This document shows, in pieces, positions 12,695 through 26,300 of a stretch of 64,000 nt of DNA. Numbering within the stretch: position 1 is the first letter of the stretch; every line of letters begins with the position of its first letter. Source of the DNA: Amyelois transitella (taxonomy: Eukaryota > Arthropoda > Insecta > Lepidoptera > Pyralidae); assembly GCF_032362555.1 (NCBI RefSeq), contig NC_083511.1, forward strand, positions 5,456,001-5,520,000. Direction: 5' to 3'. Both the position numbers and the translations under genes were made by a program. Below the pieces are notes generated by a model. The model ran no database searches. It was not told where the DNA came from and saw only the letters and a program-made list of their open reading frames with translations.

Positions 12695-12925
12695 GATGAG
12701 GGGTCCGGGGTGTGCCTTTTGACTGGGTTATTCAGGTTTTAACACGAAGCGACTCCCGTCTGACCTTTTCAGGGAACGTAATACATATTAGATCATGGTG
12801 AAAGCTGCACTAGATGAATGTGTCTATTTGCTCGTAAAATTATGTCTTTAACCCTTACTGGGTAGGCAGCTGGAAGTCTCGAAAAGACTGAAAAGCCACG
12901 TTCAGCTGTGTGCCAAAATGATGAC
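12695..12925 (+). repeat. Mosaic repeat: R2 head joined to R1 segment
   Basis: R2 words ('ggtgtgccttttgactggg', 'cacgaagcgactcccgtctg', 'tagatcatggtgaaagctgc') are followed, after 'actagatgaatgtg', by R1 words ('gggtaggcagctggaagtc', 'aaaagccacgttcagctgtg'). It lies just upstream of the first visible exon of gene A. Confidence 0.6.
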
Positions 12926-13007
12926 AATTCGCTAAATAAAATGAAATACAGATAGAAAGTAACAATATATTAATGATTTCTAATCAAAATGTTATTTTCG
13001 TTCACAG

Positions 13008-16000
13008 TAATCCCCAGTCAAGTTTCGAACCGAGACAAGTCGAAGGTCCCTCCGGTTGAGGTTCAGGAAGAAGAGAATGACGTGGTGTCCTCGGTGATCG
13101 GCAACTACGGGCCCTGGCAGCTCCTCATCACGTTCCTGCTGGCTCTCTTCTCGTTCCCCTGCACATTCCATATCTACCTCCCCACTTTTACGGTTAGAAC
13201 TATTTTAACATCATCTGCATATGAACTACATAATATGAACATCTATTCCGTTTTAATGTGAGAAGGGATCGAACTCTTATGAATTTCTGATGATATAGTA
13301 CTCAGATAATTTCAATGAACACGATAATCATATGAGCAACAGTCTATTGAAACATTTATAAAGTACATGTTCAATTGACTTTAGGCCTCAAATGAATGTA
13401 GGTATTATTCAGGATTATTCAAGACGAGTGCGTCAAAAACTTTTCAAGGTGTCACCGACAGACAATCGACCGAAAAAAAAACTTTACCAAATCTTTAAGC
13501 AGAAGTAAAGCGAGCCAAAGACCAAATCACTATTATTTTACAGCTATGAATATATTCTAAGTATCTACGTCCCAGCTTAAATAATTTCTTATTCTTTTTG
13601 CAGGCTAAAACAACAAACTTCTGGTGTAGAAGACCGGAAAATTTATCAAGTTTACCTTTAGAGAACTGGATCAACTACAGTCAACCAATTGACGCGTGCA
13701 GTGTGCGAGTTCTTCCACCCAGCATCACAGCTGAGAGTATTCTAAATGGGACAGCACCTTTGATAGATTCTTTCATGAAATGTCAAGCTTGGGACTACGA
13801 TCGATCAGAAGTAGGAAATACGATTATATCAGAATGGAGCCTCGTTTGTGACAGAGCCTACCTTACAAGTTTGGCAGAAGTTGTGTTCTTAGTCGGTGTT
13901 GGCATAGGAGGCGTCGTGGGTGGATGGATTTCGGACAAGTATGACCGCAGTACTAATTACTTTGTAGAATAAATCAAAAAATTATGTCAACTTTGGGATT
14001 TGCACAAGCATTTAGTATACCAAATCCATTTATTTGTATGTACAAATAGTTAGAGAATCAGTATTAATTGCAGATATTGAATTTGTAATTCGTCACAAGT
14101 TATGATTTTACGTACAAGAGTTTTCCCGGTGTGAAAGTTATTTAGTATGACGTCCAATAACTTAAAGTATACATATAACCATTTCCTGCAAAACAAAGAT
14201 TTTGAGACATGTTATAAGGTGGAAACATGATATGATATTGCAATTGGAAATACACAAAGATTAAAGAAGGAGAGACAAAATCTACTTTTCATATAACCAC
14301 TATAAAATCAACAAAACAAACGTAACATATTAACGTCTTAATTTAACATGTTATGATTTTTTTTTACGAATACCGGTAGCGAAATAATGTTGTAATTAAT
14401 TAGCACATGGAAAAACACATGAGCATAATCCATAAACCTTGTTTTGTTTTCTAAATATACTCACATGCTCGAGATTTAGCAGTTCAGATAAGAACAAAAA
14501 TAGAACTATTAATAATATTAATTGTTTGTTTTTAGGTTTGGCCGCAAGCGCATTTTGATGGGAATGGCAATAGCTCAAAGCGCATTGGCTATTCTAGCTT
14601 TGCTGGTTCGATCGTTCATTCAGTACGTCATAGTGAGGCTAGTGATGGGATTGGTATCAGTGTCTGTGGTGTATGCAGCCTTCGTGTTGTCAGTGGAACT
14701 GGTGGGTGGCAAATGGGTGACCATTGCCGGCGTCTGCAACTTCTTCCCGTTGCCGCTAGCGTATGTGATCGTATCGCTCATGTCGTTACTGCTCCCAAAC
14801 TGGAGAGACCTACAATTAGCTTTGTCTATTCCTGGGTGTCTTCTACTTGTGTTATGGTAAGATTATTTTAATACTGTTTTAAATTTAAATCAGGGTCATA
14901 CTATAAATAATATAATTAAACAAATACGTATGCGTTACCAAAATCTACGCAAATGAAAATAATTTATGTATCAACTTATTTTTTTTTTGTGCTTTGACAT
15001 AGTTTGGTGCCTTGTATATGGGTGAAGTCAAATACTTCCTGGTAATTAATTTAATGATCTCATTGAATCTCATGAATATCTTTTATATATATATATTTAA
15101 TTTTTTATTTGACGAGTTATTTTATAAACGAAAATTTTAAAACTTTTTCAGGTTTGTTTTCCCGGAATCTCCAAGATGGCTTCTAAGCATGGGAAGAACA
15201 CAAGAAGCAAAAGCAATCCTCATAAAAGCCGCAAAATTCAATAAACGAGAAGTACCAGTAGATTTGGATAAGATGTTAATGGCGCACAAGCCCGAGCCTG
15301 GGAATTCGGAAATAAGCGTGTTGTTTCTCTTCAAGGGACACCTACGAAAAAGGACGATCTGCCTCTTCATCGCTTGGTTCTCCATGACGATTGCTTATTA
15401 TGGACTCTTGCTGAATATTGGGAACTTTAACCTTGGAAATTTGCACGTCACATCAATAATCTTGGCTGTAGTAGAAATCCCAGCAATAGCGATAAGTATC
15501 CCTATATTATTGAAGGCAGGGAGGCGCATTCCAACCTTCATAAGTATGATAGTGTGTGGATTAGCTTGTGTTGCTAGCGAACTTTTCACTATGTCCATAA
15601 AAGAAGACTGGGTTGTCATTGTTTGCCTCACGATTGGAAAGTTCGCTATTGGCTCAACCAATATGATGCTTCCGATTTTTACCGCAGAACTGTATCCAAC
15701 AGTGATAAGGAACCTCGGAGTTGGCGCCAGTCAAATAGCGGCAGGGCTTGCCCTGATTGGAATACCGTACTTATGGAGATTGGTAAGTTTTGTTTAAACT
15801 ATTAAAAATTATAACAAATCAATATCTTGAAATAGAAATGAATGACTAAAAAGCCATGTTCAGCTGTTTGGCTTAACAATAGAATTGAGATGCAAATAGT
15901 GACAGTAGCTAGTCCATCGCCTAAAAGAATAATCCCAAGTTTATAAGCCTATCGATTAAAAAAGCCTATAAATTACAAATATATTTATTTTCAGCATAAT

Positions 16001-16814
16001 ATAATTTAATTTAAGATTTTATTGCGTCAAATCGATATAATATCACAATTCAACCGAATGCGACATCGAATTTACCTACCTACCTAACCTACTACTGCCT
16101 GCCTACTACTTCTATATAGTCTTATATTATTCTTAATAGCTCTTACAATTGTGTTCCAAAAATTAAACGGAGAACTATAATTTTTTCAGACGGCATTCAG
16201 TGTCCACTTGCCAATGATGACGATTGCAGTGCTCAGTGCGATCGGTGGAGGCATCGTGCTCTTACTACCAGACACCGCCAACAAGGCGCCCCCCGCCGTT
16301 ACAGGGAATGTCACGTGAGTTAAATTACTTTCGGGTTGCGCATTGGCTAAGGCATTGTCCTCCCGGCGTTAGTCCCGGTTGCAACTGCACCTCTCGATCC
16401 TGCATTTTGTAAGTCAGGTTTTTACACAAGGCGACTCCAGTATGACCTCCGCAACCTTTGGAAAATAAAACTATTAAATCATGGGTTACATATCCAATTG
16501 AATACTTTCCTTCAATCTAATACGTCCTTCAGATAGCAATCTCACTAATCCCAGAAATCATTTGCGAGTTTTGACTGTGCATCATGCTTGATGCTTATTT
16601 ATTGTTATGTTTTTATCCAAAATTACTTTTAAACTCAACATGGATGAGGAAAGTGCCAATCTCAAACTTTTCATAATTTCCTATATCTACATACTATATC
16701 ACAAAAGCCATCTATATTCTTTCAACGATTACATTTTCTGTTCACAGGCCTACGTTTGACAGTGCTTCTCCTTGTAACGGAACGTTTACAGTCTCAGACG
16801 ATAGAGGGCATTAG
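13008..16814 (+). CDS. SLC22-type organic ion transporter (gene A), 12-TM MFS
   Basis: This is a membrane carrier of the SLC22 (organic cation/anion transporter) family, expected in the plasma membrane; the substrate is not predictable. Coding exons: 13008-13192, 13604-13938, 14536-14856, 15152-15782, 16190-16314, 16748-16814. All junctions are GT..AG and keep frame. Seen in order: a charged N-terminus (NRDKSKVPPVEVQEEEND), TM1, an extracellular loop with FWC and NGT, EWSLVCDRAYL before TM2, the MFS signature GGWISDK^FGRK split by an intron, FPESPRWLLS after TM6, TM7-TM11 with TAELYPTVIRNLG, TM12, LLPDTANK, and a short tail ending at TAG 16812. About 554 residues, normal for the family. The first exon shown starts in mid-codon (phase 1), so the start exon lies upstream and unseen. 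ATG 12989 could open the same frame but would give an unusual hydrophobic start. Confidence 0.9.
15848..15960 (+). repeat. R1 repeat fragment in gene A intron
   Basis: R1 words 'gccatgttcagctgtttggc', 'caaatagtgacagtagctag' and 'ccatcgcctaaaagaataat' lie in order inside the intron between the fourth and fifth visible exons of gene A, in the sense orientation. Confidence 0.65.
16330..16500 (+). repeat. R2-related repeat in last intron of gene A
   Basis: It begins 'ttgcgcattggctaaggc' and continues 'gtaagtcaggtttttacaca', 'aggcgactccagtatgacct', 'ccgcaacctttgg' and 'aaatcatgggttacatatcc'. It starts only about 15 bases after the donor of the 16190-16314 exon. Confidence 0.6.
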
Positions 16815-18254
16815 TGATTGGAATAGTGTGAAAATGAAACTCATAGAGTTATATATGTATGTAGATTTATGGAATAGTGATATACATATGTGAATGAATG
16901 AAAAAGTGAGATAACATAACGAATTTAATAATTTAAGTTAAGGTTCATTTTAAATGTATTTTAGGATAGGAACTGCTATTTCTTAAAATTATATTAGGTA
17001 CCTTACACTATACTGAAAATCAGATTTACGAGAGATTTCTCTTTGATTTAGAGGAAGGAAAATTTCTGAAAATTCTGTAAATTAATTTATATTTATGTTG
17101 GTATATTTGTAACCCTTTACAAGCTAAAGTACCTAGTACCATGAACAATTTTATAATAAGATGTAGGTAGTTATTATTTGTACAAAAGTTGATATCGATA
17201 CTTATTTATAGGAAATATTTAAATGTGTAAGTGCATAATTAGACTTTTAATTTTATGAATGTTATTAGAGCGGCCGGTTCGCAAATATAAGGCTTTTTTA
17301 TCTGCGGCACAACAAGAATTTTGCCATTGTGTAAATATATTTTTCGATTCATTCAAGTTTTTCTTAAGTATCAAATGTAACATTATAAAAGTACGGATTT
17401 ATTTTCATATTTTTAAGACAAATAGTACCTAATACTTCGAGTGCGTCTTCTTCAGACGTCATTACCAATTTGTTCTTAATTTTGTACATAGTTAAAATAT
17501 TGATTTTTTTGTTTCGCGTAATGTCGTACATTTGATTATTACTATATTATCTTTTAAGATTTTTGGAATCACCTCTCTAAGTTATTCCTCATTTTATTAT
17601 TAATGCAGTTTTCAAAATTTTGTTTTTGTCATGTAGGTACCTACACGTACTACACGTGTTTTAAAAATGTTGTGGAGCATTTTTATTTAGCTACTTAGTT
17701 CATACAATGTATGAATATTGCATTTTCATAGCATATTTCATTGAGTGCAGTAACTTAAATAGTTAGTAAGCACCTTTTGAATGTAAGAAGTATTATATTG
17801 TTTATTCGTACCTGTTCTCATTAAGTTATGTAACTTACCATTAAATATTTAATCTCTTCGTCACATAAATGGAAAACGAGACATCAATGAAAAGTATTTG
17901 TTCTGTAATGTAAAAATAGTTGTTCTTGACACTTTTTTTCCAATTTATTATACAAGTGGTCGAGTAAATATTAAAAATGTGTTATTTTCATCACAAAAAT
18001 GAAGTTACCAATATAAAGCATAAAACTATTGAAGTATAGTTTTATACCTTTCATTTATTAAATATACATGGCATGCATATCATTATTGTGTAATATTATA
18101 CCAACTATAATGTATATAATGTATGTTTGTTTGTAAGTATGCATTTGTGCCACTAACCAGTAGATATGTTCTGTTTTATAACTTCAATATAAATCTGATT
18201 GAAAAGACATTATTTAGTTTTCTGTGATAACTTCAGATATTATTATCACTTATC

Positions 18255-18345
18255 CATAGAATAGCCAGCTGAACGTAGTCTTTCAGTACTTTTAAGACTG
18301 TTGGCTCTCCCTACCCCGCAAGGGATATAGACGATTATATGTATG
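18255..18345 (-). repeat. R1 repeat fragment, minus strand
   Basis: The 5' end of R1 in reverse: 'agccagctgaacgtagtctt', 'aagactgttggctctcccta', 'ccccgcaagggatatagac', ending 'gattatatgtatg'. Confidence 0.65.
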
Positions 18346-20495
18346 TATTTATTACCTATTCCCTATAATTTAATTTACTAACAATATTTCTCAAGATTTC
18401 CAGCCAGTTCACAAATAAATTGTACAGAACTCTTTATTTTTCTAATGCAACCAATTTTAGATTAGTGAGGAAGCTGTACTATAAAAAAAAAAACATATTA
18501 AGCTGCAACTTAGGCTTGTACTTATATACAAAAATAAAATATCGCTACGAGTGATGATTTTTTTATCTATAGATAGAAAACCAGTATATCTGCTCCGGAT
18601 GTCTGTATTAATTTAATTTGTAGGTATTAAGCAAGTTTGTGCAGCGGTTATGAATTAAATGTTTTTTTAAATAATTGACAGTATTTAATTGAAACCTCAT
18701 TCATCTCATGGTGAAACAAATTGTTTTGACTCAAATCAATGAAACTCAAGAGCAAGGTTATGAGCACCAGAATCAAGTAAAATGAACGAGCGTTTGAGTT
18801 TCATGCAAACGCCGTTACTTAGGTATATTTATATGATTTGGAACTTGAAATAGCCTATTTGAAATAGAATAGGACGTTGACTCCTGTCAGTCACGGCTAG
18901 GACAGTGCATTCCCTCGGCCGTCATTACAAAATGTCGGTAACGGTGACGCCGCCGACTACGTGACGAGCCTTCTTAAATCTGATGCTCCTCACTTCAAAG
19001 GAAGCCACTATTTCAACGGCCCACTTAAACATACTTCTTTATTTAACAACAATTTTAATGTCCATTTTTATGACAAACCCGTTTTGTCTAACTCAGACAT
19101 GACTGAAGTGATGTAAGACATCATGCAACATAATTTTTACAGTAGCTGGATTGAGGAAATTATTGGGTAAATTCAACCGCTTCTTTTTAAAGAGTTATTA
19201 TGTACTGACAGGATAAAGAACCGAATGTAATGAAGCAGCGATATTTGCGATTCAAGAATAACTTAGCTTGCCTGATCATAACTCTTCTTTGAAAGATATC
19301 GCCTTGTTTGTAAATAGCACGAAACAATTCTCGATTTCTATCCATCGGATAAAAATCTCTCGTGACTCGGAAACGCATTTATTTTCAAGGTTTGCTGTCA
19401 ATCCTATAATGATATCTCGGTGGTCAATGACCTCCGATACTGACATCATTGCATATTTAAACAGAAGTAGCCGCCGTGTATGAAAATGACCCCAAAACTT
19501 GTCATTGTGACGAATGGAGTGCGAGTCGAATGTCATAGAAAAAGGCGATACAGGGCGCGTAACGGAGGTTTCTCCATCATAGTCCTGGCGAGCGTGGTAA
19601 CTAAGGCAGCAGTACTGGGATTTGTTTATGATACCTAATGTAATTGCAATCAATTAAGTGCAACATGACAATGTTTTGTAAAAACTGAACATTGTCTTTT
19701 ATGATAAGATTGTACAAATATTAAATAGGTATTTATTGTTTATGCAGGTTACAATACGATACGTAGTAATAAGGGGTTCTCTGAAATAAAAATAGTTTCG
19801 TGAGATTTTATATTTTAATGATTAAAGTGTAAGTTATATATTTTTAATACAAAACTAAAGTTTTCCACAAATTATATCAAACAAAAATAAAAAAATTGTT
19901 AAAGAAAGTGGGAATCGATTTACTGTTTCCAATTTCCCAGCTATATCCGATGCGGGTAATGAACTATTTCTTGTAACGATATAAAAACTTAAAACTAGAG
20001 TAATACAGGTATTCTTTAGTTTTTCTTTTACTATCAAATAATGGAGTGTGCTAAAAATCGATCATTAAAACCTTTAAATTTTTTTTTTAGATTACCAAGG
20101 ATTTGCATTAGATTTTCGGAAGCTGATGCATTTAACATACAGTTATACATAGTATCACGTGTTTTGTTCACTTCTGTAGTTTTAGTTTATGTACGTATCG
20201 TAACTCTCACTTGTGATGCTGCCACCACAATATATGTACTTTCATGTGCTTTTGCGTGACCAGACTACTTGGAAACATTGACGTAATACCCGAAATGCAT
20301 TATCCTAAAAGCCTGCAATGCTAACTAGGCTACATCATGACTGGCTCATAGTAGCTGAAAAAGTTATAAGGTTCGATTCCTAAGGTCAAGATTAAAAATG
20401 ATTCTATGGATTGATAATCAACTTTTTTAATAATAAAGCGTTGTTGTGTTACTTTAAGTAACTCAAGAGGGCCCTGACTGACATCAACGAATGAA

Positions 20496-20535
20496 ATGAT
20501 GATGATGATGATGAATGATAATGAAATGATGAAAT
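20496..20535 (+). repeat. GAT/ATG microsatellite
   Basis: Tandem 'gatgat' units followed by interrupted 'aatgataatgaaatgatg'. Simple-sequence repeat only. Confidence 0.85.
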
Positions 20536-21082
20536 AAAACGAAACAAAAATCAAAAAATTGGCATGTAAGTAGTATCTTTATGTGATCTCTTCGTGCACT
20601 GAGAGAGAGCTTCCCCAAATTCCTGCAGGAGTGAATATTTTCACGTGGGCAGGACCGCGGACGTTCTCACATAATATTGGAGTACTATTAATTTCCAAAT
20701 ACACTTAATTATTATTTTTAATCAAACTAGCTGTTTTAATGGTATCATTGTTTAATGCCAGATCTAAAACATTGCAAAAGTTGACAGTGATCATAATAAA
20801 TCGGCTTCCAGTCGTATTTTTGAGAACGCACATCTAACTTAGTTAGACATCTTGATTATAGAAAACGGCTGTACCTATCGGTTTAGATGTTATTTTGTAA
20901 CGTCTAGATGAAAATTTGTTTATTTTTGTAATACTTATGTTGATTATAAGCCTTAGTTGCTTGTTCCTTCAAGACATTGAAGGTAAAAGTTAACATAACT
21001 TACAATTAAATCATGACAGAAATTGAAATTAATCATCCGATAATTACTTTCTTTACACCCACTTTATATATTTGCTCAAGCC

Positions 21083-21152
21083 AAAGGTTGACTGTCAGAC
21101 AATGCGCTTAGCATTAAGCAGCATTGTTTGTACAATAAAGGTTAAATAAATA
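21083..21152 (+). repeat. LINE 3'-tail-like fragment
   Basis: The words 'ggttgactgtcagacaatg', 'agcattaagcagcattgttt' and 'gtacaataaagg' match the terminal segment of a lepidopteran non-LTR element. Related tails occur at 38283-38340 and 54115-54200, and at 56185-56230 on the minus strand. Confidence 0.55.
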
Positions 21153-21544
21153 TACAAAAATACCTACCTAAATTATTGACCTACTTAAAACACCTGCACG
21201 TCTAATAAGCGGCAACCATATTTTTAAATACCGCATTAATCTACGTAAGAAATCAATATAGGCGTTATATCACCAAATTCCCTAAACAAAATTGTAACAA
21301 AAGTATTGCCTCATCGACATATAGCATGCTGCGAGCATTTCGATTGAATTACAAATCGAAAGACACAATACACGAGCTATACACTAGCTGTGGGGTCATA
21401 AAACACCGTTACTACAGATATGAGATGAGATCACAGCGTACTTTTGAATGAGATTTTAAAAAGGTACTTATTAAGTAATAAATATATAATTTTTTACCAT
21501 TAAGAACTACCGCTACTTACTAATAGGAATAATTCTTTCATACA

Positions 21545-21816
21545 TATATTTTTGGTATCTTGAACCGTTTTCGTAGGGTACGCAACGGAAGCCCTCAAGC
21601 ATGAATAATTTTCCCCGTTTTATTTTTCACAATTTCCATTATTTCTTCGCTCCTTATAGTTGCAACGTTATGTTTTATAGCCTAAAGCCTTCCTCGATAT
21701 ATGGTCGTTCAACACAATTTTTTTTTTTTTATTCGAACCAGTAGTTCCTGAGATTAGCGCGTTCAAACTAACATTCAAACAAATAAACTCTTCAGCTTTA
21801 TTATATTAGTATAGAT
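21545..21816 (+). repeat. SINE/RTE-derived repeat R3, plus-strand copy
   Basis: Contains 'gccctcaagcatgaataatt', 'ttccccgtttt', 'ccattatttcttcgctcct', 'tagcctaaagccttcc', 'attcgaaccagtagttcctg', and ends 'tattagtatagat'. The same words in the same order, inverted, are at 58302-58566, so the two copies support each other over about 270 bases. Confidence 0.8.
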
Positions 21817-23040
21817 GGTACTTATATACTGTAACATTGATTTCATTTACAGTATTTATCTCGTTAATATGAGACCGTTTTCTTTGTTATTTCTTTTTCA
21901 CAATCAGTAACCAATAAATTCACCTTTACATCATATCAATCTCTACTTTTACTAGTGTGATTGATTCTAGATAATTACTATGACATGAGTTAACCTCATC
22001 CTTATTTCTTTTAAATAATATCAAAAAAATTAATCTGAATATTTGTTAGGGAATATATGTAGATATTATTTCTTATGTCTTTTTTATAAACTTATTTTCT
22101 CCTTTGAATTTTATAAACGTTTTTTAAGCCACGATTCCGAAAGAACGATACGAGTACATGTGTAAACTTGCCAATGTAAGATGTTTCACATCTGTAATCT
22201 ATTTTTTTCTTAGGGAGTGGAGACGGATCGGATGTTACATCACGCCCCTTGCCCTTGTGAATTCAATAGAGTCTTGGGATCAGGTTTCCGACTTATCAAG
22301 ATTAAATTAGTTATGCTTATATATGTATCACTGTTGTTAAAATAAAAGAAATATAGAAAATGGGTACTAATTTTTTGCGCCTGTTTATTTTTAGTGATTA
22401 TTAAAAAAGAAATCCAAATGACAAGAAAATCCTATGTTACCGAAAACTGTAGCGTAAGGTTTTTTTTTTAAATAATAATATGGTGTTTAGGTATCCTAAG
22501 GATTTGGCTCTAGTTAGGTACTATCAACAAGTATCTACATAAATATAGAAAATTCAGGTCAACTAGATACGGTTGGCACAAGGCCGAAGTATTCAACATG
22601 ATGCCGGACCCATCAAGGAGATGTACTGCCATGTTCGACAACAAACACGGTATATTTTGTAGTTAAAGTTCAAGAGAACTGATAAGATACTCGTAACTAA
22701 CGACTTTGGTAACTCCCGACGAAAGAACTAATGGAAAAACTAGTGAGCCCTATGTGCTTTCATTTGCCTTGTGGTGTTCAGCAAAGAGGCGGAAGCGATA
22801 TCCGTAAAAGTTATCTTATTAACTCTTTTTCTACTTTATATAGGTATTACAGGAAAATAAAATTAAATCTAGTGTAAAACAAAAGTTTGAAATTAGCTTC
22901 GAAACACACATCCAGGGTATTCTTTAGAGGAGTAAGGATGTAACCGGGACTTAACCAGGAGAAACCAATAGCTGAGAGTCTATTGATTTGTGTTTTTTTA
23001 TATCATCGTGCAAATATTCATCACATTGAACAAAAGCGCA

Positions 23041-23380
23041 CTAATATAGATACTTCACGCGTCCGATAATGATACATAATTTGCCGCTTGCCATAAAATG
23101 ATAAGGAAGACGCCGTTTAAAATACGAATAATAAAACAATCGAATTTCAATCAATTATTAGTTCGTTTAGCGGTATTTTCGCGGTTAGTGCAGCCAATTT
23201 GGATAGTAGTGCATTTAAGGAGAGTTTGTAGTGGTGAGGTATGCGTTCGAAGCCGGTTACCTTGCACTAAGGTATGGCAGTCGCGTCTGGTGCAGGGCGA
23301 GAGTGGGTCTCACATAAAGCTTGCGCGGGTGGTGTTTCCTTTATTTGTTAGTTCGCGGTGAACCGGGGACGTGCTGAGAC
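23041..23380 (+). promoter_or_regulatory. Probable promoter and 5' UTR of the cuticular protein gene
   Basis: A locally G+C- and CpG-richer block runs from about 23170 to the ATG at 23381, unlike the AT-rich flanks, and leads directly into a five-codon exon with a strong donor. No convincing TATA box was identified. The boundary and transcription start are inferred. Confidence 0.4.
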
Positions 23381-23395
23381 ATGCGGACTCTACTG
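23381..23395 (+). CDS. First coding exon (MRTLL) of the cuticular protein gene
   Basis: ATG CGG ACT CTA CTG is followed at once by the consensus donor gtgagt (23396-23401). Joined in phase 0 to the acceptor at 30068/30069 it reads MRTLL-ICMLCAVTAYA-QYDS. That is a textbook signal peptide: a basic n-region, a hydrophobic core and an A-Y-A cleavage site before Q17. A tiny first exon encoding the start of the signal peptide is the usual arrangement of insect cuticle protein genes. An alternative first exon at 29493-29504 (MIIY, donor gtaaga) also keeps frame but lacks the positive residue. Confidence 0.65.
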
Positions 23396-26300
23396 GTGAG
23401 TTACAGTGACAAGCCTTCAAGGGCGATTTATTATAAAATGTCCTTTTATTAGTCCTTGTGTGATAAAGATGAACAGTGCTTTGTTTATGTTTTAAAAGTT
23501 TTCATATATTTATTTAATTTTTTTTTTTTATAATATTTTAATTTTATCTGAGTTGATATATGATCAGTCCATGAAAAAATACAACATTTTTTATATGTAT
23601 TATTTTCTTTAATCACGGAGCTATTAAAAATTTGTGAAATTTCTATACTGATATTTCATCATTACTTAGTTGGTTTGATTGCTCTAGTTACAAGACACCA
23701 TAAAAATAACTTAAGTAATAGTAGAAAAAATATGCAAATCATCGAGTAAGGACACAGATTGTGAAAGTTAGACAAGCGGAGCTGATAATATAATTTGCCT
23801 TACGTAGCCGGCCACTGTCTATTGCACTGAATACTTTTTGGATTCCGATCGATATACATAACATATATTGTGTTTGATTAAATTGAGTAAAGATGCTAGA
23901 AAAACTTACAACCTAATGTCGAATTACAAATTTATTATGTTTTAAACAATATAGATAAGTATTTATTATCACAGTTAAAAAGGACATTAAGCTTCTCCCA
24001 AAGACATAACCGAGAAATGCCAGGAGGATGGTGAAAATTAACTGAAAAAAAGTTAATACTCGTAAAAGTTAAACACATTTTTCGTCACACTCATTTAGAA
24101 CCAGGGCAAATTACTAGCATTACATAAATCGAATTCAGAGCGACACACGCCTTGTAACATAGAGGTATTTATTGGTTTCGCATGCCAACCTTGGCCGGGC
24201 GTGCGGTACAACTATCAGTGCACCGCAAACGTAAACTTGATAACCTTTCGACACACAAAAAACTGCCCTTCTTAATTCATAATGCGGAACTAATTGTCTG
24301 CAACAACGCATTTGGTAAACTTGTCGTATTAACTAAACGATTACGTAAACACGCAGCTCTGACCAACACATTGTTGGTTACGCTGCTAACAAGTAAACAG
24401 GCTTAGCTGCTAAAGATATGTATTACTGGTGCAGACAACGTAACTATACAGTAACCGGATGAGATTACAATTTCTTATCAAATAAAAAACATTTATCGTA
24501 CAAAAAGCTACACCTGTCGTACCGTAGAAAATGCACTTTGATATTAAGATCTTGACCTTTGCAATATGCCATATTCCAAAATTTATTTTCCATTTCAACT
24601 TGCCAAGGTTTTCCAGGGTAAGCTTATGAAGCCAATAGCTCTGGCTAAGCCACAATATGGCTAAAATTTTTATAAGTAATTTTTATGAGTCAAGCCATAG
24701 TGTGTGTAAGGTTGTGACAGTTGAGCCATGCTTTCAAATCAAATTTTCTTTATTCAAATAAGTATCAGTAATCTATAGTTTGTTAATATACTATTTATCA
24801 ACCATACAGGCATTAAACCTTTATTTTGTCTCGGATGTTTCGAATCATTTGTGGATCAGTTATGAATAAATAGTATAATGCAACGTGAAAACCCAAGTTC
24901 GTTATAAATAAAATAAAAATGCAGTGCAAAAAATATTTTAAACTACATCAAAATAACCAATAACAGTTCTATAATAATACTAGCGATCCGCACCGGCTTC
25001 GCACGGGAAGCATTCATACATATAAACCTTCCTTCCTTGAAACACTCTATCTTTAAAAAAATACATAGAGAGGGACAGACGCGGATAGCTTCTTTACGTT
25101 ATGCTATGTACATAGTGATGATACCAAGTCCTATCAACTTCATTCTGTGTATATATCGAGCAGAAAAATTCCAGTTTAAAAAAAGAAACATTGAAAAATA
25201 ATTCCTTTTAAAACCAAATAAAAAAGATAGTGACCTAATTAAAATTATGCAAACTTTCACAAGAATCGAATAAGACTCCATTATTAAATAGCTAAAAGCA
25301 TATGCTTTGCACTTTGCACAACGATATCGTTGTTCGTCATGTTTAACTGAAGGAACTGGAGACCGCACGAAATGGAAAAAGAAGTCTAAAAGTGAACCCC
25401 AAGCTTCGCAGTATAGAAATAGAATAAATAAATAATATATATAACGAAATATGTATGAGAAAAAATACACAGATGATTATACTATTGGATAAATATTATA
25501 GAAAGTTTTTTTTTTTTCAAAATAGGAACCGTGTATACCATTATTATCGCTTAATGACGTACATAACTTAAGTATAATTATATTTCCAACTGCTTTAAAA
25601 GTACAAGTACCTAATAAAAGTAGCGGCGGAACAAACTACATTAAAGAATTTTCACCGGACATCGATTACAAATTATAGTGGCGAAGGATGCAACTGGGAA
25701 CACACAAAGATTAGGAAGAGCATATCTCTCTCATCTCTGCTTATTCCCGGTTGCACCCTCGACAGAAGTGTTTCAGGGCCCGGAATCCGCCTTCCGACTT
25801 CTCTCTTCACTTGGTCCGGTTTTCGGCGTCCTCGGATTTCAGTCCATTGACTCGCGCATCATCTTTCGTGACGTCCAGCCATGATATTTTCGTGCTACCC
25901 CTTCTGCCTGGGCCGGGTAGTGGCATTAGGAAGAGCATATATCGTCTAGTATATAGGTCGTTTTTTTACTACACCGACCCACACTAGAAGTGTGGGTTAA
26001 TCAATAGTAATTGTAGCGCCTTGCAAAAGACTTCAACGAGCCTACATGCGCCACCCCACGCGTTTTGTATTGTACCACTTAGTGCGTAGCTAACGTTAGG
26101 AAATTGTTGTTCGTTATCTAATGTTTATAAATATGTTAATGTCAGTTGATAGGCTTAAGCTTAATAGAGTTAATTTGCATATTTGTATTATAGTAGCGGG
26201 AATAAATAACAAAAATAATCTTTCCACTGATTCTATATTAAATTTAGGTACTTGTAACATTACATATACAACCAATTTTACATAATTTCAGTTTCGTGAG

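Larger units (their letters stand above)
1..12988. other. Intergenic region upstream of SLC22 gene A
   Basis: I see no convincing multi-exon gene here apart from the small minus-strand ORF near 1 kb. The DNA is AT-rich with many short dispersed repeats, listed separately, and two perfect hairpins at 8225-8270 and 10291-10359. Two blocks are richer in G+C and CpG, at about 5530-5730 and 11040-11210. They could hold an unplaced first exon or promoter of gene A, but I found no ATG-plus-donor combination that clearly fits. Confidence 0.5.
16815..23040. other. Gene A 3' UTR and intergenic DNA
   Basis: Several hundred bases after the gene A stop must be 3' UTR, but I cannot pick one polyadenylation signal with confidence. 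Beyond about 18.2 kb the DNA holds an R1 fragment (18255-18345, -), a GAT microsatellite, a LINE-like tail (21083-21152) and a SINE (21545-21816). A higher-GC block at about 18880-19620 carries overlapping open frames on both strands. I see no family motif or consistent exon structure in it. Confidence 0.5.

Noticed and set aside
19187-19653. Overlapping open frames on both strands, the longest about 125 codons on the minus strand
   Set aside because: The composition shows no domain, signal or membrane pattern, no splice context fits, and the local G+C is higher, which lengthens chance frames on both strands.
25099-25470. 123-codon minus-strand frame
   Set aside because: Phe/Tyr/Ile-rich translation of AT-rich intronic DNA beside a non-LTR fragment; no family features.
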